Part shown: positions 1-11,974 of the stretch, in pieces
Numbering within the stretch: position 1 is the stretch's first letter
Layout of the letters: each line of letters starts with the position of its first letter
NCBI RefSeq assembly: GCF_947623445.1
Contig: NC_135247.1
Location: forward strand, 18,478,501-18,542,500
DNA: 64,000 bases
Reading direction: 5' to 3'
From: Clavelina lepadiformis
Lineage: Eukaryota > Chordata > Ascidiacea > Aplousobranchia > Clavelinidae
Translations under genes and position numbers: made by a program
The notes under the pieces: generated by a model
Seen by the model: the letters and a program-made list of their open reading frames with translations, nothing else
Database searches by the model: none
Told to the model about the DNA's origin: nothing

Positions 1-56
1 TTTAATAATATTAAAAAATTACCTTTCTTAATACAAAAAAATAATTTGCGTTCAAC

Positions 57-105
57 AGTATATTTGCGTATATAGTATATATATTTATTATATATAATTT
101 GCGTT
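57..105. repeat. AT-rich simple sequence
   Basis: A TATA-rich low-complexity tract near the left edge. The remaining bases from 1 to 843 hold no open frame with recognisable protein features, and I see nothing else there. Confidence 0.5.
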
Positions 106-843
106 AAACGATGTTCAACAAAACAAAAAACGATCTTTACAGCTGCAAAAAATATTTGCAGCTATCAAAGCTTTGTGATCAATGTTCCCTCTAATTTTTC
201 ACGAGTCTGAGCAAACACACTAACTACCTGAGCGGTCCCTTGGACAGCTGTGAGCAACATCAGACGTGCCACGTGCGCACTGTGGCCATTATTATGCGTT
301 TATTCTATTTTCAATTCAGGTTGGATTTTTTTCTTGTGTGCAACACAGATTTTCTGTGCGCGGAGACCGTGTCAGCAGTGCGCATTTGCGCACGCGCGCA
401 GCTTAGAGGGAACATTGTTTGTGATACATGTTCTCGTGTTTCTGGTTCACGGTTTAAAGTGCAGGATATAAGGGAAACGTAAGAAATTTACATCCCGTAT
501 GCGACAGATACGATCAGTCTTTCTTTCACACATTCAGCAAATCGCGGCATCAAGCACTTATGGATGAAATCGAAAAGAACTTTCTTTCGAAAAAAGAATC
601 TTTTTTTCGTTATTTACAGTCGCCTAAATAATTATTCTCTGACAAGCGACATTCTTAAAATGATGAACGCAATGCACGCCACACAAAATGTTGATACCGC
701 AAAGGCAAAATGAACTTACAATAAGTTTGCTACTGGATTTAAAACCTTTCACAGGATCTGGTGAGTAATCCAGAAAGTTTGTTATATCAGTGTTAACACA
801 AATCCTTCGACATGTTAACTCATGCACTTACCAGGATTTTGCG

Positions 844-1516
844 TCATTTTCTCCGTGAACGTCTAAAACGTATTGCATCTGACCTGACTATGTGCAGTAT
901 ATGAACAGTACAGTGCATGCAAGATGATTTGTCAAATGTAGTGAAAGAACCCGTTAGGGTTAGATGCTACTGAAAGTATTGTAGGATTTTCTTGAACAAA
1001 TTGAACTAGTTTAAATGATGTTACAAGTTTCGAATGAGAACCGATTAGTTTTGCATAATGCACAATCGAAACAAAACAATTATAATTTACACTTATTTTA
1101 ACTAGTTTCGAAGTTGGATGAAGTTTCTTTTACCGCAGCCTTGTTATCATGGACGAGGTTTCTCTTGCATCACTCACTGGGCCCCTGTTGAAATAATTTT
1201 TATAAAACTAAGTAACTTTTGCTGATAACAGAACGTTGACATAGTGCAGCGTGTGACACTGGAGAATACCAGATACTATATTAAAGAAATAATTGCCACA
1301 TAAAAATTTGCTCACCGCTTTCCAGAATAAAACTTCTCTGCTTCTTCTATTTTCTCCATCAAGTTTTGTTTGTTCGTTTCAGGCAGTGAGGAAGCCATGA
1401 TCGCGGCCAACAGTGCGAGTGCGCTGAATATAGTGTTGGGAAGCCACGAAATGTAATTGTCAAGTGCGATGAAGAAAGGAACCAGAATGGATCCAATCTG
1501 GGCCGTAATGTTACGC
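844..1516 (-). CDS. C-terminal exons of an SLC22-like organic ion transporter (partial)
   Basis: Two minus-strand exons, 1516-1316 and 862-844, join in phase (CG|A) and end at a TGA. The first starts with RNITAQIGSILVPFF, then a second hydrophobic stretch, and a tail beginning LPETNK. This is the layout of the last two membrane helices of SLC22 major-facilitator transporters: the RN...G..A..GS.L.PF helix, the final helix, then LPET/LPES and a charged cytosolic tail. The tail is basic and ends in RRSRRK. The frame is open with a good acceptor and donors. Upstream exons for the other ten helices should lie at higher coordinates, but I found none before the MASP gene starts at 2936. Either this is a gene fragment, or its 5' exons lie beyond the MASP gene. 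Substrate cannot be inferred. Confidence 0.65.
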
Positions 1517-2935
1517 CTGAGCCAGAATATCTCGACATACCTATGTAACCAAGATTTTCTTGGGCCAGGAAACTTCCCGCTTTACAGCTAGTCAATTAGC
1601 TCTTTTTGCTTTACTAACTTTTAATCGCATCTCTTAGATAAAAACAACCATCTTTCCTCTCAAACGTCCAAACGTAGACGGAAATAACACTCGACCAGAC
1701 GAGCGCAACACCACACAAAAACATAGTGACACACATTTCCACACCACACCCACATTTCCACCAAACACCACGCATTTCCACTGCTGTCACGCCATGAGGA
1801 AATCAACGGACGCTAAACACCAGTTAGGCCCTATGGGTCGCGATGTGAGACGTCACAAAAGATCGACTAAAAACACGCGTACATATAAATAAGTAAAATA
1901 CGGCAGCACGTGAGCAAACATAAAACCTGACAAGCATGCATAGAAATGACACAATGCGAATAAAAACAAAAGTTGACCCACACATTTGTCTAAATTAACC
2001 TATACGCTCCACGTGGAGCGAAAAAATAGTGTACCATGTGATGGCTATAAAACGGGTGCATAAAAATAATCCCGTGACACCTACGTGGTCGATTCGAGTA
2101 GAACAGCATCCTGAATTGACTGATTAACAAAGGTAGGTATGCATGTGAGTTGCAGTTCCTTTTAAATACGATAATGACAAAGTGTTGTTAGCAAAAACAC
2201 GTTGAACACCAAGTAGCCTACTGTGCACGAATTGCCCGAAGGGTCAATGTTACACTTAGGTAGCGATTAAAATTTCCAATAAATACATCGGCATCGTCAT
2301 GTTATGTTGTGTGACTCTGCTACAAGATATTGCGCGAATTTCTTGCCTTTTATGACTTTGCGTGACTCCATAACCATGTATCTAGGGTATAAATACTATC
2401 GCGTACATACAACCGCGCTTCACTTTTGCTTTTCTTCTTCGCACGTCACTTTCTTTGGCAGCCTCTTATCATATATAAAGCTCTCAGCTCTAATTTCAGA
2501 CGCAGACTTAACTGTGGAGTCAGTAGAGGCGGAATGTCAGTTTTTTGTCAGTGACTAATCTGCTCGATGCTAAGGAAAGACTCAGCAGATGCTACAGATG
2601 GAAGACACAGGAAAGCTTACTTTGTTTGGTGATTAGTTTCAACTTTGGCATGTCACTATAGATTTCTATAGAAGTGCAAGAAGCACTATAGAAGCACTAT
2701 ATGCACTATAGAAGTCCAAGATCTGCAGAAAGGTTTTTCACCTTCACGTAACATGAGCGCATCATCTTGTTTTGGTGCGGTTCGTTGCAGCAGAGAATTT
2801 GTTCAAAACGGTCACAAACAGTTTATTGTCATAAACATTGTGTGAGAGATGTTCATAAAAGTGGAAAACAATTTCTACAATGTGGTTAATGTTGTTATGA
2901 GTGGAAAGTGCAACAAATATTTCTGAGATATCGAT
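1517..2935. other. Intergenic, no gene seen
   Basis: I see no convincing exon on either strand. The stretch contains CA/AC-rich low complexity around 1720-1800 and a short imperfect repeat at 2654-2714. Short open frames here have no protein-like features. Confidence 0.5.
2654..2714. repeat. Short imperfect tandem repeat, unit CACTATAGAAG
   Basis: CACTATAGA-type units recur within about 60 bases. GCACTATAGAAG is exact at 2683-2694 and 2703-2714, and diverged copies start near 2654. It lies in the 3' flank of the MASP gene. No function is implied. Confidence 0.6.
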
Positions 2936-2940
2936 TTATT
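2935..2940 (-). terminator. Polyadenylation signal overlapping the MASP stop codon
   Basis: On the minus strand the last codon and stop read GAA TAA ATC, so AATAAA begins inside the final codon and includes the TAA stop. The 3' UTR would be only a few tens of bases. Confidence 0.6.
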
Positions 2941-5900
2941 CAAGGTCAGTGTTGTCCAGGATCCAGTCAACAAATTGCGGAACTTTGGTGAACGCGGTGT
3001 ACGTTGCGGAAACTCCACATTTGGTCGCAGAAATTCCAAAAGACACCAGACCAAAAGAATAAAATTTATTCATTCCTTTACTTAACATCCAAGATCCACC
3101 TGAATCTCCACCACAGGTCGATATAAGTTGCCCGTGTCTAAAAACATAACAGTACAATCGAAAATTACTGAAGCATTTAAGGGAAATCCGACGGCTTGTT
3201 TCGCAACGCGGTTTGAAATTAATTCTGTGGTGGTGTAATTATATGGTTGCGTCAAAGAGATATTTCCAAAGGCACTGCCTTTAGCTCTTATTTTACTGTA
3301 AGAATATCTCATAAAGAAAAACTCTGAGTAGAAAAAATGCGCATCGGTAAAAGTGTTCAGAAACTATAACTCCTCCTTATCTACAACTTTATTGAAAGTT
3401 GTTTCATAGCAAAATGTGAAACATTGAGCTTACGAATATCCGGCACAAAAGTGGTTATTGGTGACGTTGAACGATCCAATAGTTGCGTTTGCTGCCTGGG
3501 CGGATTGTGCGATTCTATCCACGCAATAGGTTGTGTTGACCACAGGCAATTTGACGACTTGCAACACGATTGCCGGTCTGAATTGTAAATTCAGTCCCCA
3601 ACCAGCCACGTACCCAGCGGTTCCGTTTTTGAGCTGAAGATACATTGCGCGCATTAAACAATATTTTACTCACAACTGTTAAACCCATTTGAGACTGTCA
3701 ATTGAAAATAGGTACCAGGTTAAACTCTTGCTGTGTTCTTGGAATACAGATTGGTCTGATGTAATCATTCATTGTGATCGTTTCTTTAAGTTCAAGAAGT
3801 GCGACGTCGAAGTTTTGAGTCGCTCTGTTGAAGTCAGGGTGACGTATGACGTCGGCAACTCCTACAGACCTGTAAAAGTGTTTGAGATTGTTTCAGTTGA
3901 CAACATTTTGTGGCTTGTTCCAAATTTCAACCAAGTTCTTGTTAAAGTAACTCCTCCATAGCGACATGAGCCCACCTTGCATGTGTGCTTCCACCCTCGT
4001 CCTCTTCTCTGTTGTGGGCTCCCAACCACACAAAGACGTGAGTTGGATAAACCTCGCCATCGGGCTCGAAGTCGTATTTGTTGAAAGTCAAACAGTGAGC
4101 CGCGGTCAGGACGTATCTGTGCATTAAAATGGCAAAAAATGTTTGTTTCGTCAATCACGTTACTCGGTCGATGACTGGGGAAAGTTTCTTAGATTAAGAG
4201 ACTTTTCTTACTTTGGACTGATCAAGGCGCCACCACAGAACCGTCCCGAAGGTGTGATGTCGGGATGTGGTCCGATATTGATAAACACCATCCAAGGGTA
4301 TTCATTTCTCATCGCCGGGTCACCACCGAAAGCATGACTTCGCAAAAACATCTCCCTCATCACGTGATTCTTCTCACCACATCCTGCGGAAAAGCAAAAC
4401 TTAAAATCCCACAGAATTATGATCAGCTCGTTTGTAAACTTTGCTTGTAGCAAAGTAGCTAAGTCTTCGGCAATGTAACACGGTTAAACAGGCTGCGCTT
4501 TAAAGCTGGTTAATTTGCACCAAGCACTAGTTCCATTGCTAAATGCTCACTTGGCTTACAAACAGGTAGGTCTGTGGTTGAGTTGTCGGTCGATGTCCAA
4601 ATCGCATCTTCGGAACAAACCCATTCTGGTGCCCCGGACATTCTTTTGTACCTGAAGGAGAATTAACAAGACATTTTGTTAATTTACAAAAAGAAAATTA
4701 AAACTTATGTTAAAGTTTTGATATTTCTACCCACAATTTTGCATGAACACACCCGACAAATATTTGTTCAGGTAAAGGTTGTTAAAAGTGGTTTAGCAGG
4801 AACCTTGTAACATATATACTTGGAAATATGTAAACACTAGAGTTAGAATGAAGTGATTGACAATCGAAATAAGAAAGTTGACAGCTATACATACCATTTC
4901 TGGCATTTTACCCGAGCAACATCTCCATAGGTGAATGCCAGGTTGTCGATATCAACTATTTCAGAATAAGCCACATTCTCAAGCTCTGTCGGCCGCCCGC
5001 ACGATTTAACTAAACACAAAATATGAGATTTATCAAAACTTTTCCAGCCCTCCGGCGTATGTGATTAGTATAGTTTTAAATGTTGTTACGCTTTATAAAA
5101 CTGAACCGTTACAATTTGTTTCTTGACTACAATTTATTTTCTACAGTTTATTTGTGCAATTGATTTTCTGATTCCACATGATCCATTTGATTTTCCATCT
5201 GGTTTTTAACACACATTTGAATTTCAGGCCAAAGTAAATATTGCTAAATATGTCCGAATATAGTGCAGTGGACTAGACAGATAATAGCATTTATTTTATT
5301 AACTTATTTAAGCCAGTTCATTAAAAAGATAGAACTTGACCGATGGATTGCTTACTTCTACAAGTCGGGCTCTCTGCGCTCCAAATACCGTCATTTCGGC
5401 AAGTTATCTCATTTTCACCAACCAGACTATATCCACGATCGCAGGCAAATGTAATTACATCTTCAAATTCGTAATAACTTTTCGAATTCGTGTTTGTGAT
5501 CTTGCCGTTGCTAGGAGCGACGCGGTCTTCCAGGCATCTTATTCCTTAAAACATTGACACTTAACTTGTAATAGACATTTCCACTACTTGGTATAAAAAG
5601 CGAACAAAATGTGATGAATTACATTCGTAATATTTGCACAATTACTGCAATGGCGATTGCAAAAAAATCCAACACTTACTGTTTGTAGTAAAGTACATTT
5701 TAAAGCCCGCCTTTTCGACAGCAAGATCTGTGTGAAAATCAAGTCGAATTACTCTCGTGTTCGTATCTATCCATTCACCGTTGTATGGCGCTGTTTGGCC
5801 ACAAAATTGAGTTTTCGTATCGCCTTTCGTCAACTAAGAAAAGTAGGAAATCTATTTAAAGCGGGAAAAACAGAAATCCGAACTAGAATTTTCTCAGTGA

Positions 5901-7683
5901 AATGCCCGCGCCGTAAAATATGATAAATATTCAATCACCACAACGAACTTTCCTGTCTGATATCTGCTTTACAACTGTCATGCATTTCATTTCATGTTTT
6001 CTTACCTGAACCCAATCGTAAACGCATTCTGTGTAATCCGGATGATCTTCAATGTCGAAGGTGTCGTTATCAAACCTTATGTTAAGGCTCAATCCTTTAC
6101 GAACCTGCAAAACGTCTGCAATTGTAAAAGCTGATACAGTCAGTTGTTTGAGTGATTTCGATGCAGATATTTCAACACTTGCCTCGATCATCCAGTCACA
6201 GTCTGTTAACTTGGAATAAGGCTCCGGATAGTCAGGACTTGCAACTTCTCCCGAGTCGGAAGTGATGACTTCGTTTTGACATTTTGCTGAAATGAACAAA
6301 ATTAAATTAAAGGTCACCTTGCAACATAAGAAAATTGCTATTTGCCGTCGATATACAGAGTATGACGGAGTTACCTGCACAGGTGTGTTGGTTTTCGTGA
6401 AGTTCAAAGCCTGGTCTGCAAGAACAGTAATAAGAGCCCGGTATGTTATGGCAGAAGTGGTTGCAATATATCAGCTCGTCCCAGTCTTCAAATGTATTTC
6501 GAACCTCGTATTGCATTTGGGCGCATTCGTCTTTGTCTGCAGATATAAGACAGATGACGTATCTTTTACATATATTGTACTTTAAAACTTCTAGTAACAC
6601 ATAAATTTTTTCACGTTTTTTTTTTGCAAACAGAAATAAGTGATACGGTGCTACGTATGCTATGATGTCACCTTCTATTACGTAATGAGCCTTAAAGCCA
6701 AGCGGAAGTGGTTCTTCGTTGGAGTAATCTGTGACGAAACGAATTGTCGTCTCGTTTCCTTCCGAGCGAAACTGTTGCCCTTTCTTGGGCGCATCGTAAG
6801 GATGGAAGACAGAGTTGCCGCAATATCTTTGCCTTTTTCCCAAATGCTCAACCTTATTCACAAGCATAAGGGAGATAAAGTGATAATAGCATCACTCTCG
6901 TGTGCTTTGTTGTGCTCAACAAGTGTTCAATTAATGAAGTTCACCGAGTCAAATATAATAAAAACAGACCCTGCATATGCGTGAGAATGGCTACAAGCAC
7001 CATGGCTTGCTGCTTGTAATATATTTTTATAGCAGCGCCAAAAGCAATCTCTTGAGTCTTGTCTCACTACTCACTCTCACCACTCACTCTCAGCACGATC
7101 TCGCGCATCGCCCGAAGTGTTTTTTGTTTGTTCAAGAAAAACTTCAAGCTCACTGCAGGTTATGTGCATAGCTCATTCAGTAATTTGTCGGTTTTATTTC
7201 TTGTCGATATTTATTTATTTATTTCGGTTTTATCACGATAATGATACCAAGTGCTATCATTATGATAACTATGTAAGATAAATTATAAAAATGTTTGACA
7301 AATACTAAAAATAACTTAAACCACTCTTTATATAAACAAAAAGTAAAGGCACCATTACGACAGGAAAATAATTTAATCAATTTGGCCACAACAAATACTA
7401 AAAGCGTCACCTCTATGAAGTCATAAACACATGATCCTCCTAGCTCTTCATCATAGGAGTCCTCCAGATCAAAGACGGAAAAGTAGATGAGGACCTGAAA
7501 TCCAGGAGGTGCCGAAATTTTCCACGTCATATCCAGGTCGTCTCCATACGGTGCCGGATAGGCCGGACTTTCAAAAACACCGGACATGTCGTTCAACATA
7601 ATCACAGCCGCACATTCTGCCACACACAGCAAGAACGTTCCGAAGATTTCAATCCTGTCGAACAAATGGTCATTGTTCAACAT
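2936..7683 (-). CDS. masp: MASP-type complement serine protease (CUB-EGF-CUB-CCP-CCP-SP)
   Basis: Secreted protease of the complement lectin pathway, expected to dock on collagen-stalked lectins and cleave C4/C2- or C3-like targets. My model has 14 phase-consistent exons: 7683-7411, 6846-6672, 6536-6375, 6286-6183, 6104-6006, 5833-5680, 5544-5356, 5009-4895, 4651-4551, 4383-4212, 4116-3976, 3869-3716, 3633-3434 and 3137-2936. They encode 746 residues; human MASP-1 has about 700. Order: signal peptide, CUB1 (about 25-149), calcium-binding EGF (starts DKDEC), CUB2 (204-322), two sushi domains (325-455), protease domain. The triad is His522 (LTAAHC), Asp583 (NFDVALLEL) and Ser692 (CGGDSGG). The His-loop cysteine pair is present and the active Ser codon is TCA, as in the TCN-type MASP-1 lineage with split protease exons. 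Odd points: the pocket residue at chymotrypsin position 189 is Ser, and the activation site reads H|AFGG instead of R|IVGG. The ATG at 7683 is followed by a hydrophobic leader. Confidence 0.9.
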
Positions 7684-9592
7684 CTCTCGACTATTCCAAT
7701 TCTGCTGTTTTAATGTCGGTTCAACGTTTAACTTACCTCATTATATTTACTGGGCAGCTACTATCAATTGCTTGCCAACTTGACTTGCTTTAATATCCTG
7801 AACGCGGAAAAACAACTCCGATTTAAGCTTTCTTGCCCCGAGCGAATTTGTGCACTACTTCACGAAAACGTGAGCGACGGAAAAATTTTTCTGTTTAGTT
7901 TCTTTTTGTTAAGCCGGATAAATCACGGTTTGGTTAAAGCACGAAGGCAAGAGTATGCTTTAAAAAAATGCTTTTAAGTTTCGATAAACTGAGACAAGTT
8001 GTTCTTCCTTGACACAGTAATAAGATGTCAATACCAACATTACCAACTCAAGCCTATTAACGAGTACTATGCATTCTGCTATTATTCGTACACTTACTCT
8101 GTCAGATTAATCTTACCTCAGTGTAAGCTTTGACGGTGCTGTTTGTTTTATTAATATTTTAAAGATGAAAACAATTAATCGCAAACACATTCTAACACAC
8201 TGTTTCTTTGAATGTGGGCTGTACGAAATTGAAATTATATTGTTTTCTTTACAAACGCAATTCATTTTGCTATTATTGTGAACTATAGTATAGTTCACAA
8301 CTATAGTGTAGGACGTACTGTATCTGCCTTTGTTTGGTTTCGTCTTGGACACTGAGCTGAGACTTTGAAAACATGAATTAATTTTAGCATAATCAGAAAT
8401 GGTTTCCACAAACAGATAGTTTTTTACTAATTTTAATATCTTTGACTAATACAATAACATATGTTCTGCTCGTTTACTTTGGTAAGTTGTTGAAAGCAAA
8501 ACGATTACTGCATAAACTTGGCAAAACTCGATCTCCATGTTTTCCGAAACTAAAGTTTCTTTCTATAACATTAAGGGAATCTTATAAGCGTATGTCTGAT
8601 TGCCTGGGGCGAAAAAAGAAACAACCCAAATGACTAAAGATTTTGCCACAGATTTCTGTTTATAAAATTACATCGATCAATCACCTTCAGAAATCGGTGC
8701 TGATCTGTAATTAATTTATAACTAAACTGCTAGAACTAAAACATGGCTAAACGGCAATAGCTTATCTTCAAACGAACCCTGTTGTTATCTATTAATGTTA
8801 ATTTGTGAAACCAATCATTCGTGCAAAACAAGCCAAGTTGACTGAATTGCCTCGTTCCTATACGAAGTATATCCGGTAGTTTCCTTCTTCTGACGTCAGT
8901 TTGTTTCGAATCGTTGTCTTTTAAACTGTGCAACGTCGACAACAACTTGTAGTGGTGAGTGGCCGGGAACTCATGCCTGCGGTAAGCTTTGGAGTAAATA
9001 ACATTTGGTTTTGCGTCAAGAGGCTAAAATTAATTTCACGTTTGTTAAAATGATACGAAACTTACAATCGTGTAGAACTTATAATTTGTGAAGAACTTCG
9101 TTACTATAACATATAACGTTTATTATTGTATTATATTTGTTTGCATATAAGACTATTTCTCACAAGTTTTCCAGTTTAAGACTTTTATCCTCTTTAGTTT
9201 CTTTCTTTTCTTTTTCTTTCCAGCCATTGTTTTAGGGATATACTGTTGGTCAATATAAATGTTGTTCTGGGTGTTAAAAGTAGATTGTGGTTGATTTCAG
9301 TGACCATGAGCGGTAAAACGATTCACCGTTGATGTGAAAACGATCCCGGTGTATGCAGGCATCAAAACTTCCTGCAAACTAGCATTTGTATTAAGTAAAG
9401 TAGTATACGATATATGTACATGAAGCACTACGTAATTGCTTCGAACCAATCAATCGTCTCATTTAAAACACTAATTCGTCGTAAGGCAAATAGAGTATAT
9501 ACAGGACAGGGACTGACGAACGTGCGAAAACAAAGTTTGTCTCGTAAGAATTCGGGTTTCGATATAGAGAAATAATAGGTTCCACCTCTTGT
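7684..9592. other. Intergenic, no gene seen
   Basis: This is the upstream flank of the MASP gene and the downstream flank of the vWA/CCP relic. I find only AT-rich sequence with short, non-protein-like frames. The MASP promoter is presumably here, but I cannot point to a TATA box or initiator. Confidence 0.45.
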
Positions 9593-10960
9593 TCATTTCC
9601 TCGTTAAATTTCCGGACTGAGAATAAAATCCGACGTCACACCGGTAGTAAGCTCTCCGATATAATCCTTCTCCCTCATATTTGATTGAAGCGTGTGTGGA
9701 TGGTGGGGCTTCCCCGCAATCGATATCTTTGAAAAATAAGAATTGAAATATAGCACTTAGTCAATGAAAGTTACATAAAAATAAAGATGATTGATATTAT
9801 TCTGTGTAAATATATCACCTGGGTTCACACAAGTCCTACCACAATACCCATCACACACACAACTCATGTCTTCCGTGCAATCTGAACTTGTCACACAATT
9901 TGTTCCGCATATCATGAGATTTTGCAAAACTTTTTCTTGATCAAACCTGCGGCAACTTCCTGAAAATAAAGTAACAAGTTTATGTGCAATGACCTTGTTA
10001 TATATGAGATAATAGCAAATGGTTTAGTTACAGCAACGTGGCATAAAATACGCTTCATCACGACGCGTTTTGAACGACTTTATCTTTGATGTTCATTGAC
10101 ATTCACTTACGAGCACAAACCGCCAATCTAGTCCAACTTTTCCTTCCATGGCATAAGTTAAAATTTTGAGATCCTTCTAAACGGTAACCAGGTGCACACT
10201 CATACTCAGCCATATCATCATAATGGTAAGGTGGCGACGGTTTCAATACGAGTGATCCGTTCGAGTGTCTTCGATAAACGACAAACATTTGCAAATTGCC
10301 CTTTTCTTCTTGCATTTATAGCAATTGGAGGCAATTCTTGCGATTATGACGTCTGTTGCCACCACGAAAGCGTCTCTGCATTCCATCTGCAATACCCGTA
10401 CCTCGTTCTTTGGTGATTTTGAAGTTGCAGCGACATTATAAGACGTCGAAGAATCGGATGTTTCGGCATAAATTAGTTCTAAATTCGTCTCCGCAGACTT
10501 CAAAGACTTGTCAAAGGTGTGTCGTACATCAAAATTCTTGCTTTCAAGAAGCCTTAGACGAATGGATAGTGAGGCGGATGACGTCTTGTCGTTACTGGGC
10601 GGCGGTCACGACCATAAACTTTCAGTCAAAACTTAATCGCTTTAATGTCTGAAAACATTCTTCCAACGACTGTCCAGTTTGCTGCCTGCAAGTTGCGATT
10701 CGATGCCTGGAAAAAACTCGTTAGCAGGGTTCATGTAGACGTGTTGCAACGTCTCTGCTGCTCCACTAAAATCTGCAGCATCGCTGATATTTTCGTACTG
10801 GAAAGAATTAAAGTTGTTAAAAAGTATACTCAGCTGTTTTTCGTCTGTGACATTTGGCAAACTAGCTACGTAGATTGTGAATGTCTGATACCAATGTTGC
10901 CACTTCCGCCGTGCTCCAGGAGAGTTTCTTCCACAAACCTCTCTGGATGTGGATATTTGT
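9593..10960 (-). pseudogene. Decayed vWA / sushi (CCP) secreted-protein gene
   Basis: Recognisable pieces on the minus strand, 5' to 3', are: a vWA-like stretch around 10960-10650 (FVEETLLEHGG, then SGAAETLQHVY); the next vWA strand around 10610-10440 (VVTAA, then SNDKTSSASL); a sushi domain about 10315-10110 (YECAPGYRLEGS ... W ... C); a cysteine-rich knot in exon 9959-9819 (SCVCDGYCGRTC); and the first half of another sushi domain ending at a stop near 9593. The order resembles vWA-CCP proteins such as SVEP1-like or factor-B-like relatives. Adjacent homologous segments sit in different frames at three places or more. The last sushi domain lacks its third and fourth cysteines. I therefore read it as a decaying gene, though an unusual splice pattern or assembly indels could mimic this. 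No MIDAS DxSxS was found. Confidence 0.5.
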
Positions 10961-11974
10961 CCACCTTGCAATCAGTTGAATGAAATGTTGTGAACTATGT
11001 ATCATTATCATAAGCTAACATGAGCTTTGTTCAACTAAAAGTTAGGATATTCCTACAAAAACAGATCGTTATATAATAATAACATAATAACAACCATGCT
11101 TAGTTTCAGTTCGACTATCAGTTGTAAACTTATTACACTGAAACAAGGACCGGTAAACCGCTAATTAAGGTGGGACTAAAGCAACGTGCGCTGTGAGCAG
11201 TTACGTGCTCTCCATGTTGATTGATCATACGCTCTGGAAAGAAGGGCGCTGTAAACAAGTATTGCAATACTCTTTCAACATCAACGTCTATGACAGCTAT
11301 ATTACAGTGCACTAAAGCAGAATATAGTAAAATGAAAAGCTCTGGGGCATAATATAAAAACCGTTTTAATACAATCGGGTTCAGTAAAGTATCTTCAACT
11401 TCTGCAACCTGTCGCTGGTTTGTTAATATTCGGAAATCTTGTTCAACTTCATTCTGAAGTGTGTGTTAGGACAACATGCTTTCATGTATCACAAGAATTT
11501 ACAAGGCGTGCCTTGTTTCACGTCTTAATTGAAACCTTACGCCCTCCTCGGACAGCGCAAACTGGTCGAGATGTTTCTTTTAAACGTTTCCACGTCTAAA
11601 CCATCTTAAAAAGCGGAGCAATTATTGAGTAACAAAATGCAATCTCTTTTTTCTTTGTGTAAACTTTCATACAAACTGAATATTGTTTCGTTCGATGATA
11701 TATATTTCATCACAAGGAACAGAAAATGAAAATGTTTGATATAATTACAACCCAATCAGACAGTTTCATCACGTATTTACGAAAATCAATTTCGGTAGAA
11801 TCTCGGCGCCGCAGTGACGAAGCGTTTTCAGGTTCAACAAATTACGAGCTACCTCGCTAACTTAATGATCGGTTTCAAATAGTTTTAAACTATTAGACGG
11901 CACATCAACATTTCAATACGTGAATGTTTTCCAAAATTGGTTAGACATTTGAGCGAGTTGTTGCAGACAAAACT
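10961..11974. other. Intergenic, no gene seen
   Basis: AT-rich sequence between the vWA/CCP relic (-) and the receptor gene (+). It should hold the receptor promoter. No clear core promoter or RNA gene was recognised. Confidence 0.45.

Noticed and set aside
240-482. Overlapping short frames near the left edge
   Set aside because: Two frames overlap in the same stretch and neither has protein-like composition.
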